DNA of 21,299 bases from Monoraphidium neglectum. Its lineage: Eukaryota; Chlorophyta; Chlorophyceae; Sphaeropleales; Selenastraceae. The DNA is taken from assembly GCF_000611645.1 (NCBI RefSeq), contig NW_014013263.1:1-21299 (forward strand). The letters run 5' to 3'. Positions 1 through 9,681 of the stretch are shown in pieces. The notes under the pieces are model-generated. The model had not been told where the DNA came from. It saw only the letters and a program-made list of their open reading frames with translations, and searched no databases. The position numbers were made by a program, and so were the translations under genes. Each line of letters opens with the position of its first letter. Position 1 is the first letter of the stretch.

Positions 1-2375
1 GAGCCGCGCGCCCGCGCCGCGCGCCGCCGGCCCCGCGGCCGCGTAGCCGAGCGCGGCGCCGAGCCGCAGCAGCTCCCCCCGGGCCAGGCCGTAAAGATGG
101 CCCAGCAGGCAGTTGAGCAGCCGGTCCGGGGCTTCCCGCCGCGGATTCGAACCGTTCGAATCGCCCGGCGACGGCGCGGGCGCGGCGGGGCCCGTCCCGA
201 TCAAGGCGCCGGTGACTGGGCAAAGCGCACGGCCCTCCAGCAGGGTCGACTCTAAGGCGGGGATCTCCAACTCATCCGCATTCAATCCGAGTTCCCAGGA
301 ATCAGGGATCCACGCCGCCGCCGCTGCAGCAGCCGCAGCGGGCTGCGCTGCTGCCGCCGCCGCCACGGTGCCCTTGCCCGCCGCGCCGCCGGGCGCGTGC
401 TGCTGCTGCTGGTGCTGCTGCTGCGCCGCGCCGTGGCGCCGCGCAGCGGGCGGCTGCGGGCCTCCGCCGTGGGCAGGCTGCAGCAGGTCCGCCATTTCCC
501 AGTCGGACGGCAGCGCGTGGCGGCGCAGCGAGTAGGCGGTGACGGCTTGCACCAGAGAAGCAGACGCCGAGAACGCCCAGCACTAATTGGGGAAGGAGGT
601 GGCGGCGTGGGTGTTGCGGGGGCGATCGGCGGCCGGGTAGCTGGAGCGCGGCGTGTTGGAACGAGTGCGGAGGGGTTGCTGCTGCTGTGCGCTGATCCCG
701 CCGAAACCCTCGCCCGTGCCCCGGCAGGCGTGCTGCCTGACATTGGGCGGGCGCCAGGGTGCCGCCGTGCTGCGTGGGAATCGACTCTTCCCCCCTGGCC
801 CTGCCTCGCCCCGCCTTTCAGGCCCCTCTCCCGCACAAGGAGACCCGACGCCCCCGCCCCACGCGGCCGGGCGCGCGCGCGCGTGTGCGTGTGTGGGGGT
901 GCCCCACCTCCTTGAACCACGGCCTGATAACGTCAGCAGCCTCGCGCTCCGCCAGCAGCTGCAGCACTGTCTGCACGAACATCAGGCCGCGCTCGGCCAC
1001 GTCCAAGGGACGGTTCAGGTGCAGCAGAGCGCGCGCCTGGGGGGGACGAACGAAGAAACGCAGCGTTTGCAGGTCAAGCGCAATAGAGGTTTGAGCACAT
1101 GCATGCGGTGTCGGGCAGAACTGCCTCCAGCAGCAAGGGGAGGCGCTTCGAATCCGAGTCCGACCCAAACGCCTCTCATCAAAGACCAAGACGCCGCCGG
1201 CATGACAGGCGACACACACGCACATTTTTTTTCACGCGCACCTGGGCCGCAAAGAGGTACTGGCGGAAGGGGAACTCGGGAACCCCATTGCGTTTTAGCA
1301 CAGCGCGCCGCATCGTGCGCCAGGAGGTGGTCAGCAGCACCGCCACGTCATCGCCCTCCCCCACGCCTGCCACGGGTGGGGTGGGGTGGGGTGGGGGTCA
1401 GGGGGTGGGAACATGGGGGCCAAGGGTGGGGGTGGGGGCGATGGTTGCAGGGTATGGGCGAGAGGTGGGGGTTCAGGGCGTTTGGATGTGTGGATGCTGA
1501 TGCTTGCAGGTTCTGGCCCGCACTTTCAAGAGTGCGTTTGATTGCATCGAGCATAGGAGCAGTGTTGATGGGCCATGACGGAGAGCTGTGAAGAGGTGGG
1601 TAGGGCGGCACACTCCTGTGGTGCGCGGAGGTGCACCCAACAGCCTGCGGAGCTCACAACACACCCACCAAAGTCGAAAGCTGACTGACGCACCGCCGTG
1701 CTCCCGCCGCCGCCGCCGCCGCCCGGCTGCCCCTGCACCGACCCCGCCGCGCCGCCGCCCCCGCCGCCGCCGTCACGCCCAAGGGACGCGCCGCCCGCGG
1801 GCGGCGTCGGCGGCGCCGCCGCCGCCGCGCCGCCGGGGCCTTGGGCGGAGGAGCCGGATCCCGAGGCTGTCAACGAGGCCGAGGATTCGAGTGTGTCGAG
1901 GTAGCATGTCTCGAGCTCAACATACTCCTGAGAGGCGGGAAGGACGCATGATGTGATGTCATGTGACGTCATCGGCACACTCAACGACGCAGAGACAGGG
2001 ACGGGTGGGCGCTGACGCCGCTGGACGCTGCGGACTCGCACTTTTCGAGGCCTTCAGACGCTCTTTCCCGGGGTTCTCGAGGAAACAAACCGCTCCGCTA
2101 TCAAACGGCCGGCCGCGCACACACACAACCGCGCGCTTCAACAAAACAGCGCACAAAAACCAAGGAAGCGCACCAACCGCGCTCCATCGCCCAGTCGATC
2201 CACAGCCTCGTACTGCCCCACCTGGAATGCGTCCTCCCACAGCCCCGCGCCCTCCAGCATGAGGGCGAAGCTGTCTTTGACAAGGTACAGCGTGGTGAAG
2301 CTCCAGCTGGGCTCTCGGCGCTCGTTGAGCAGCTTGCGCACCTGGTGGTGGGGTGGCATGTTTGAGTGTGTGTGC

Positions 2376-2429
<54 letters not shown>

Positions 2430-2797
2430 GTGTGTGTGCGCGTGCGTGCGCACGCGTGCGCGCGCTCGTGTGTTCAAGAACAAAAGGTGTTCTCGCTCGT
2501 GTGTGGGGGATACGGGGGATGCAACCAGCAGACAGGCGAGCGGTTGCAGGCGCCGGCGAGCCCAGGCGCCGGCGCACCGCAATGATTGAGGAGGGGCGCG
2601 CGGGCTCTGATCCCTCGATTTTCGCGACGCCGCGATCTCAGATGTGGCGACCACCGCACGCCACGAAAGAAGGGCGGCCGGGCAGCCCCACAACGCCCGC
2701 CCCCCCACCCAGCCGCACGCGTCCGCGCCCTCCAGCCGCGCAATCCCCCAGGGACCCCACAGATAGCGGAGCGCGCAACCGCCTGCACGCACAGACA

Positions 2798-2848
<51 letters not shown>

Positions 2849-4893
2849 CCGCGCACACACACACACATACACAACCACATACACACACACAGGCGCGCGC
2901 ACACACACCTATGCGCGCACACACATACACACACACACACCTCTGAGTCGTACCCCGCCTGCCGCGCCTCAAACCCGGCCTTCAACGCATCCCTGAGCGC
3001 AGCGTCCCAATCCTCGAGCCCGGCCACCCCCGCCGGCGGCGGCGGCGCGAGCCCGCCGGCACCAGCGCCGGCAGCGCCGCGGCGAGATGCGGCGGCGCCG
3101 GGGTCGAAGGCGCGGAGTGGGACGTCAAGCCGAACGACGCGCTCGCGTTTTTTGGAGGCAAAGTCGTCTTTCAAACGTTCGAACACCTTCCTGGGGTTGC
3201 AAGGTGTGAAATTGGTGGGCGTGACCCCGTGCCCATGTGAGCTCTTTCGCATGCACTGTGATTGGCGAGGACAACAGGGGTGTTGGGGGACACCCAACGG
3301 CGCTCGGTCCCGCTGCGACGCCGCGACGCGGCCAGCAGCATGCTGGTGGCCCGCCGAGGCCGCCCCTGGTGACCCCCCCGGCGGGCGCAGCGACCGGCGG
3401 CCGCTCGGCGGCGTGCCTCTGCGACGGACACGCACATCGCCCCCGCAGCCGTTCTGCCCTGCAGTCCCTAAGGGGCGACAAACAGGACTCAAAAAAACAC
3501 TGTTGATGACGTCACCCTGACATCACCCCACTGCCGCCCACCTGGCGCCGCGGTCAGAGGCGTCAAGCTCAAAGGGTCGCACGTAAAGCACCAGCCACTC
3601 GCTGGACACGCCCGGGCTGCCCCAGTCCCGCTCGATCTCCAGCGTGGCGCGCTTGACCATGGCCCGGGTGGTGCTCTTGTACTCGGTGACGTCAGCGGTG
3701 GACACCTGGCGCGTGTGCGTGCGTGCAGATGTGCACGTGTGTCTACCGTATTTCACGTCTCTCGTGCAATGTTTTGTTGTGTGATCAGAACTGCAGCGAG
3801 CAGCACGCTCTGTGGGTGTCAAGCAGTCCTTGAACATTGGCCCCCAACTGGTCAGCGGTGCGGCGAGCCCCCGCCCCGAGGAGCTGCCCAGCGGCGCGCC
3901 GCCGCGCGGCCGCGCCGCGTCCCTGGCCCTGGCCGGCCGCCGCGACTGCCAGCAGCTGCGGCGAAGGAGCAGCTGCGGGGCAGCTGCCCTGCCTCGAGCG
4001 CTCCGGCGCAGGACCATGCGCTGTGTCGCAGAGGCAGCAGCGGCCATCCGATCCCCGGAACAGCAAGCCGATTGGCCGCGGCCGTGCATCCTCTTGTGCC
4101 TCCCATCGTGAGAGTTGATTCCAGATAGTTCCGAGTTGCTTTTTGCACAGGATCCGCATGAACCTCCAATGGAAGTCGTGGGGGCGCACCAAAATGACGT
4201 GTGTGTAGGGGTTGCGGAACCAGGTCACGGGGCTGTGGGAGAACGGCCGCAGCCGCTGCAGCCGCTTGTCGTTGGAGAGGACGTAGCTGGCGGGTCGGGG
4301 CGCGCGTGTGGGGACCGCGGGACGCATGGTGGGGTGAGGAGCGCCGGGGCACGCAGGTGAAGGGGTCGTGTGCGGCTGTGTGCGGCACGTCTTGCGTCCT
4401 GACCTGCTTCCATGTGCTGGCCCAATGCAGCGGGAGCCACACCTGCTGTAGCACTCGAGACATAGCATGACAGGTAGACACACCCGCGATGAGCCGCCGC
4501 CTGACAGTGCCAGGTTTTTCAACGTTGGGGCCGAGAGTGGCTGCAAGGCACCAAACTCACGTGAGCGGCAACTTCGGGACCTGCGTCGGCTTTCCGAACT
4601 TATTGGAGAGCATCAGCCCCTGCAGCGGTGTGCGCGCCTCCAGCAGCTGTGCGCACGGGTGCGGCAGGGATTGAAGGGCCATTTGGAATTGCCGGCGGCG
4701 GGTGTGACGAGCGGCGGGTGTTGTGCGTCAACAGCAACACGCTGCGTTTGTCAGGATCGCACTGAGAGCCTGTGACAGCGGCGTCACCCAGTTCAGCAGC
4801 ATAAATGCTTACGTCCTTGATTGTCGTCCATAGCCCTGTCACCCCAAGCTCGTCCACCGCGATCACAAAGTTGCCTCCGAGTTCCTCCTCCAT
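1..4893 (-). CDS. TRAPPC10: TRAPPC10/TRS130, TRAPP II tethering complex subunit (partial: N-terminal 631 codons)
   Basis: This is a subunit of the TRAPP II complex, which tethers vesicles at the Golgi/trans-Golgi and activates Rab GTPases; the plant orthologue is TRS130/CLUB. Exons, in transcript order: 4893-4813, 4646-4561, 4286-4190, 3705-3542, 3190-2941, 2341-2222, 1927-1669, 1366-1242, 1036-908, 582-1. All junctions are GT-AG and every phase matches. Blocks that match my memory of plant and human TRS130: [14 protein letters not shown] (residues 8-21), [12 protein letters not shown] (77-88), DVTEYKS and SSEWLVLYV (93-129), [19 protein letters not shown] (exon 5), [13 protein letters not shown] then [12 protein letters not shown] (exons 6-7), [11 protein letters not shown] (end of exon 8), [13 protein letters not shown] (exon 9) and [17 protein letters not shown] (exon 10). 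Poly-Gly/Ala/Gln insertions sit in exons 5, 7 and 10. Exon 10 stays open to base 1, so the C-terminal half is missing. The ATG at 4893 is chosen because it directly precedes the first conserved block. Confidence 0.88.
1371..1440 (+). repeat. G-rich tract in TRAPPC10 intron 7
   Basis: Repeated GGGGT units followed by further runs of three to five G lie on the plus strand, just intronic of the exon 8 acceptor. The transcript reads this as a C-rich tract, which would serve as a strong polypyrimidine tract. The G-rich DNA strand has enough G-runs to form a G-quadruplex. Confidence 0.75.
1669..1927 (-). other. Low-complexity insertion in TRAPPC10 exon 7
   Basis: Between [12 protein letters not shown] and [15 protein letters not shown] the exon codes for about 60 residues dominated by Gly, Ala, Ser and Pro, from GGC/GCG triplet runs at about 1700-1860. 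Plant TRS130 has only a short linker here, so this is probably a surface loop grown by triplet expansion. Exon 5 ([14 protein letters not shown]) and exon 10 (poly-Gln, then poly-Ala at about 300-430) carry similar insertions. Confidence 0.7.
1953..1973. repeat. Inverted-repeat arm in TRAPPC10 intron 6
   Basis: GTGATGTCA, two bases, then TGACGTCATC. Its near-exact reverse complement lies at 3505-3526. This arm is 26 nt upstream of the exon 7 acceptor. It contains the palindrome TGACGTCA. Confidence 0.8.
2379..2424. repeat. (TG)23 microsatellite in TRAPPC10 intron 5
   Basis: A perfect TG run of 46 nt, with imperfect TG/CG extensions to about 2460. It lies on the acceptor side of the intron between exons 5 and 6 and is transcribed as (CA)n. 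Confidence 0.97.
2801..2844. repeat. (AC)22 microsatellite in TRAPPC10 intron 5
   Basis: A perfect AC run of 44 nt, followed by interrupted AC repeats up to the exon 5 donor at 2940. It is transcribed as (GU)n and is complementary to the other tract in the same intron. Confidence 0.97.
3505..3526. repeat. Inverted-repeat arm in TRAPPC10 intron 4
   Basis: GATGACGTCA, two bases, then TGACATCAC is contained here, the reverse complement of the arm at 1953-1973 apart from the centre. It lies about 15 nt inside intron 4 from the exon 4 donor. Confidence 0.8.
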
Positions 4894-5790
4894 CCCGCCT
4901 CCCTCCCGCCAATGTTACAAAGCTGATACCACTACCTATATGTCATCGCCAATGGCTGGGAGCAAGGGCTCTGGAAACGATCTGATCCCCTGCCTAATGC
5001 ACATGTCGAGCGGTCCAATTGCATGTGTGCGAAGGCACTTCTTTCTGCTCAAGTCGTGTGCCTCTCTGCCCCCACACGCAAGCAATTCGTTGGGTCACAA
5101 CATTGGTCACCCAGCCACGATAACCGCCGGCTGGCGTGCCATATGTGCATGCACTGAGCAAATTGTGCCACAGCCAAGGAGCAGGCGATGCGTGCGTGCG
5201 TTACAATGAAAGTATGTACACCTCAACTACCTTGGAGTCGCAGTCGGCTGCCACCGCCTCACCAGGGAATCGCAGTAACAAGTGTGCGGCAAGCAGCAGA
5301 GTGCACAAAGCGATTGGGGTGTCCCGTAACCTTTCCGCCGGTACTCGCATGATTGTTACAGCTGGAGCCGCTCAGCTGGTCTGGCATAACCACGCCCAGT
5401 ATACTCGTAACTTTGGCGCGACGCACAGTGTCCACTTCGGCCCAGAAGGGTTCACTGAAACCCACCCATCGTGCATATGCCAAGTGTTGGGTGCCGGTCA
5501 ACATCGCCAAACCTAAAGTCAGGCAGTTAAGGCCAAGACCAGCCCTACTGGCACTAATAAAATGGAAAAAAGAGGAGCAGCACAACCACATGCGAACTTT
5601 GAAGGGTGCCAAGTGGGTCAAACACTTGTTCCGACGGGCAGGCCAGCGTGCACCACGATGGGTGTGTGATCCTGCTCTGCACCAGTAGTTGACGGTCACT
5701 CGGTTTCAGTAACTCATACAAATGCTTGCGCGGGTGAAAAGAGTGGCGGGCACGACGAACATCGCTTCCTCCCGCAGCACGCATCTTACG
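4894..5790. other. COQ2 to TRAPPC10 intergenic region
   Basis: No gene is supported here. The stretch must hold the COQ2 3' untranslated region and the TRAPPC10 promoter and leader. Minus-strand TGTAA signals occur at 5356-5360, 5201-5205 and 4915-4919; the last is only about 20 nt upstream of the TRAPPC10 ATG and is unlikely to be the COQ2 signal. Confidence 0.6.
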
Positions 5791-5795
5791 TTACA
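5791..5795 (-). terminator. TGTAA overlapping the COQ2 stop codon
   Basis: The last codons read ATG TAA, so the stop codon forms the green-algal poly(A) signal TGTAA. The functional signal could instead be the copy at 5356-5360, which would give a 3' untranslated region of about 430 nt. Confidence 0.35.
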
Positions 5796-7930
5796 TCAGC
5801 AGCAAGCGGTCGGCGAAGATCCCAGCGTATATGATGGCGCCATACCACTTGTTGGAGACAAACTTCGCCATGCAGTCCGGCCGATTGTTGAGATCAGCAG
5901 ACACGATCTGCCAAGCCTGATGCGCCGCACCCGCCGCCACCGCGGCCTGGAACGCCGCCCCGCAACCAGCCGCGCCGCCGGCGGCCAGCAGGCATGCCGC
6001 CTGCGCAGCCGCGAAGGCCGCGAGCGCGGGCTTCGTCCTGTCGCCCAGCGTCAAGGCGGTCGACCCAATCCCCACTTTTGCGTCGTCGTCCTTGTCTTGG
6101 TGCGCATATATTGTGTCGTAAACCAGGGACCAGTTGACGCCCGCGAGGTAGAGCGGCAGCACCACCGGCCAGTCGCACGCGCCGGCGGCGGCCGAGTAGC
6201 CCATGAGGGCGCCCCAGTTGATGGTGAGGCCGAGGAACGCCTGGGGCCACCCTGTGATCCGCTTCATCTGTTTGAGGTTTAGGGTTCAGGGTTGAGGGTT
6301 GACGGTGAGGGTGCGGGCGGGAGGGCTCCGAAGCCAGGCCTTTTAAATGCGGTGCATGTTTGCAAAGGGGTCAAAGGCCAATTAGAGTGGTCAGGTCTTC
6401 CAGCAGCCAAGATGAACTCAAGCAACATGAGCTGCTGCCATAAAGCTGCTGCATCTCAAGGGGTCAAGGACTGTCCAGTCTCCCGACCACGCGGAAGCAC
6501 TCAAGGCGTTGAATCGTAACCTGCCCCTTGTTCTGCTGTCGCCCCGCGCCCACCAGAGGGTACGCCGCCACCAGTCCCAGCGACGCGACGCCGAGCAGCT
6601 GCGTGTACGTGTTGAGCTGCAGCAGGATCACCAGCCCGAGCAGCAGCTGCGCCCCCAGGAACGCCACCGCCCGCGGCACCGTGACTGCGCCGCTGGCCAG
6701 CGGGCGCTGGCGCGTGCGTGCGACCTGGGGATGAGCGGCACCGGGGGGCCACAAGCAACCATGTCGCAGACGGGGGCGCCGGCGGCGCAGGCGGCAGCAC
6801 ATGCTGGGGTCGCGGAGCGGCTGAAAAATCCTGCCAAAACCAGTGCCCCAGGCAGTTACATCCCCCCCTCCCCCCGTGTGATGGCGAACACCGGTAGGAG
6901 TTGGCTGGCACACACATACAGGGGTCATCCCCACACCTGGCGGTCAATGTTTCTGTCCCACAGGTCGTTGACCGTGCAGCCAGCACCCCTCAGCAGCTGC
7001 AGGGCGGGCACGGGTGCATGCAGCATGTACGGAATAAACAGCTTATCGAGACTTTCAGCATGCATTTCGAGTATGGTGTTGATCAGGCCACGTAACATTT
7101 ACCCGATTGGCATTTTCTGTCAAGTTTAAACCGTCCGGTGGAGCATGCAAGCCGTGCTGCTAGCAGAAAAGGGGACAGCTGCGCGCCGCACAAGCTGCGG
7201 ATGCTTGCCCGCCGCGCAGGGGCAAGTCGCAGCCCCCAGAGCATGCACGAAGCAGCCAGGCTTTGATCAAGGCATGTGAGTGTCAGAGCTTCAGGGGTGC
7301 CGCGTTTGCGCTCACCACAGACCCTGCAATGAAGAGAGAGGACAGCCAGGGGTCTGGCAGCTGCCCCGGTGGCGCTGCGAGCGCAATGGACCTGCAACGG
7401 CCGCGGGGAAGAAAGGTAGAAAAGAGAGGGTTGGGTTGCAAAGAGTGCCCGCCTGCTGCTGGACCGCAACAGCAGGAACTGCCAGGCATGGAGGGTGTCC
7501 GCCTGACGAGCTGCCGGCGGCGGACGCACACATCCGGACGCCCTCGGTTGTTGCCCGGCGGGTGCGGGGGCGCCGGCGGCGCTTTGTGTGCCTCTTCCGC
7601 AGCCACAGCGTGTGCGCGTGCGCGTTGGTGCACACGTGCGTGCTGCCGTGTATGCTTATGCGTATGCATGTATTTAAGTACGTGTTTGTGTGTGGGGGTG
7701 TGTCATCCCTCGCATCTGGAAGCCTGGCAGCCAAGCGATCACGCCCCCGCTTACCAGAGGCCTGGCCAAGCAAGGAGGTAGGTTCCTATCGGCTTCTCCA
7801 GGCGCATGAGGTGTGCGTAGGGCAGCGCGGCTGCGGGGAGCACTTGCTCAATCCAGGCTGGACGCGACGGCTGCTGCCGTTGCTGCTGCGGCGGCTGCTC
7901 CTGCTGCTGCTGCTGCCACCGCTTCTGCTC

Positions 7931-7964
<34 letters not shown>

Positions 7965-8322
7965 GTGGCAGTGCTGCTGCCCACATCGGATACGCCGCGC
8001 GGGCCCGCCTCTGTTGCAAATCCCTGCGACGCCGTCAATGGGATGGCAGATGTTGCAGCGCCAGCCAGTGTCAGCACCAGCTGACGCTGAGCAGTTGCTT
8101 CTGTTTAGAGTGGCAACGGCCGCAACAGCCTGGATTTACCTTTGCATGAGCAGAAATTTCATGCCTGCCACAGCTCCATGGAGCCTGCGCTGCAGCTTGA
8201 TACGGCGACGCTTGCTGCTGAAGCGCCCGCGCCGACTGCTTCAGTGCCTGCAAGCTCCGCCACCGTGTGAGCAGGCTCCCCGCAGCTAGACGCAGCACAT
8301 GTTCAGATGTTTGTGCGGCCAT
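5791..8322 (-). CDS. COQ2: COQ2, mitochondrial 4-hydroxybenzoate polyprenyltransferase (complete, six exons)
   Basis: This UbiA-family membrane enzyme attaches the polyprenyl tail to 4-hydroxybenzoate in ubiquinone synthesis at the mitochondrial inner membrane. Exons: 8322-8140, 8086-7755, 7391-7316, 6996-6937, 6724-6554, 6267-5791. Junction phases agree and give 432 aa, normal for the family. Seen: first Asp-rich motif NDLWDRNID (D208, D211, D215), second motif [13 protein letters not shown] (D325, D332), [19 protein letters not shown] before the first helix, [12 protein letters not shown], and [20 protein letters not shown]. Residues 1-61 are rich in Arg, Ala, Ser, Leu and Gln and poor in acid, consistent with a mitochondrial presequence. 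An in-frame TAG lies upstream of the ATG at 8322 with no intervening ATG, which supports this start. Exon 2 encodes a run of ten Gln plus further Q-rich sequence before the catalytic domain. The 53-nt first intron is the weakest junction. Confidence 0.93.
6278..6311. repeat. Telomere-like degenerate heptamer array in COQ2 intron 5
   Basis: Successive plus-strand heptamers read TTTAGGG, TTCAGGG, TTGAGGG and TTGACGG, followed by TGAGGG. The first is the exact plant/algal telomere unit. On the transcript strand the array gives a pyrimidine-rich stretch with CTGAAC and CTAAAC, both branch-site-like, ending at the AAACAG acceptor of exon 6. Confidence 0.75.
7932..7962. repeat. CTG/CAG triplet run encoding poly-Gln in COQ2
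   Basis: About ten CTG triplets on the plus strand read as CAG (Gln) in COQ2 exon 2. Interrupted CTG-rich sequence continues from about 7870 and encodes a second Gln-rich patch. Confidence 0.9.
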
Positions 8323-9681
8323 TCCGGGCGTCTGTTGGGCGAGCTGGCCAGTAAATCGTTGCAAGCCAAGGACTTGCTGCGTCGCCCGTCCCTAATCGTG
8401 CTGTAAAACTTTGGTAAGGTAGCAGCGTTTGCGTTTCCTTCAACATCATGATCTAGCACCAGGCAGGCGGCAGGCGCCGGGTGGGTCACCAAGTGACCAC
8501 TGGTCACGGCAGGACAGACACGAAACCAGCCAGTGGGACAACGCAGAGGGAGAACACACTTTCATCGAGGTGTGGAATTCCTGATTATTCTGTTCAATTC
8601 ATCCACACAGTCATGCGCCTTGCCATCACTTGTGGCAAGCCCAGCCTGGCAGCTCAATCGCTGGACCTTGACAACACACATCAGTCCATCCCCCCAGTCC
8701 AGTTATCCTTGGAGCGCGGCCGACACATGACACAGCAAGAGTAGCCCTCGTGTAACAAGGTGACTTGAGGCAGGTTACAGAACAGGCACAGTGGCGCCAA
8801 GTGTTCGGTTGCCATCTAAGGTTGGTTCATATGTCACGCCACTCTCTCCGTCGAGCCGCTCGCCGCCATGTCGCCACAACTCCTGCGGCGGGTGGCTGGA
8901 ACGGCCGCCCGAGCCCAGGCGCAGCGTTTCTGCACGTTTTCAGTGCATTGGGGCGCCCCGTGCATTGCATGGCGGCCGCGACGGTGGCGCGGCGTTGGCA
9001 GCAAGCAAAAAATTCAGTCAGCAAAGAACCACGACCCTGAGCCCTAGCCCTGGCCCCCTTTCCAAGCTGGTGAATAGAAAGGGGGCAGTGACGGGCTGAA
9101 AGGGGCAAGGCAGCCAGGCGGAGCCATTTGGAATCATAAGGCGCGCCAGTGGACTGGAGTGTCATGTCGGAAAGCTTTCAAGGGCCGCCCCCAGAAACCA
9201 AGTGGACTCAGCTGGAGGAGTGAGTGTCGTGGTGGTAGCTGCCGGCCGGAAGTTTGCACCGCCGGCCGGACAGCCGCGAAGAGATGCATTGTACTGCCAG
9301 AGGGGGCGCTTTGGCGCGCAAGGGAGGGCGGGCCCGGCGTGTTGCAGCCAGGGTTTGCGAGCGAGATGGCACGCGCTGGCAATTCGTTGCGGATTCGAGG
9401 TACTGTAAATATCCTAGCAGGGCACAGGGGTTCAAGCCGCAGCCATCAATGTCCCTGCGGTGTGGGAGCAGCAGCGAGGCAAGTTGTGCACGGCAGCGGT
9501 CAGCGTTTGATAGAGCAAAGAGGCTGCCCAGCCGGGCCAACGCCCGGAAGCTCGGCTCACATGCCTCCAGCATCCTCTGACGTTCCCATGCGTTGGACCC
9601 TCGCTGGCATGCATGTGTGCACACACGCACGCGTGCGCCCCAGTGTCAACCTGATCTGCGCCCATCCAGTGTTGCACTCCA
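8323..9681. other. COQ2 upstream region and 3' untranslated region of the wall-protein gene
   Basis: No coding sequence is supported. A minus-strand TGTAA at 8775-8779 is the first one downstream of the wall-protein stop at 9682 and would give a 3' untranslated region of about 900 nt, long but not unusual for green algae. About 8323-8760 should then contain the COQ2 promoter. Several short plus-strand frames exist but none is convincing. Confidence 0.5.
8775..8779 (-). terminator. Candidate poly(A) signal TGTAA of the wall-protein gene
   Basis: This is the nearest TGTAA on the transcribed strand downstream of 9682. The assignment depends on there being no further exons between 8780 and 9681. 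Confidence 0.4.

Noticed and set aside
143..161. Near-palindrome of two GTTCGAATC-type arms
   Set aside because: It lies inside TRAPPC10 exon 10 and is explained by a small codon duplication (SNGSN); the likeness to a tRNA T-arm is chance.
2366..3520. 384-codon plus-strand open frame
   Set aside because: It is made largely of translated (TG)n and (AC)n repeats and antisense TRAPPC10 exon sequence.
8868..9420. Possible plus-strand gene starting MSPQLLRRVAGTAARAQAQR, with a later short reading SFQGPPPETKWTQLEE
   Set aside because: The start resembles a mitochondrial presequence, but no good donor/acceptor pair joins the pieces in frame, and the region is better explained as the 3' untranslated region of the wall-protein gene. 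Kept only as a curiosity.
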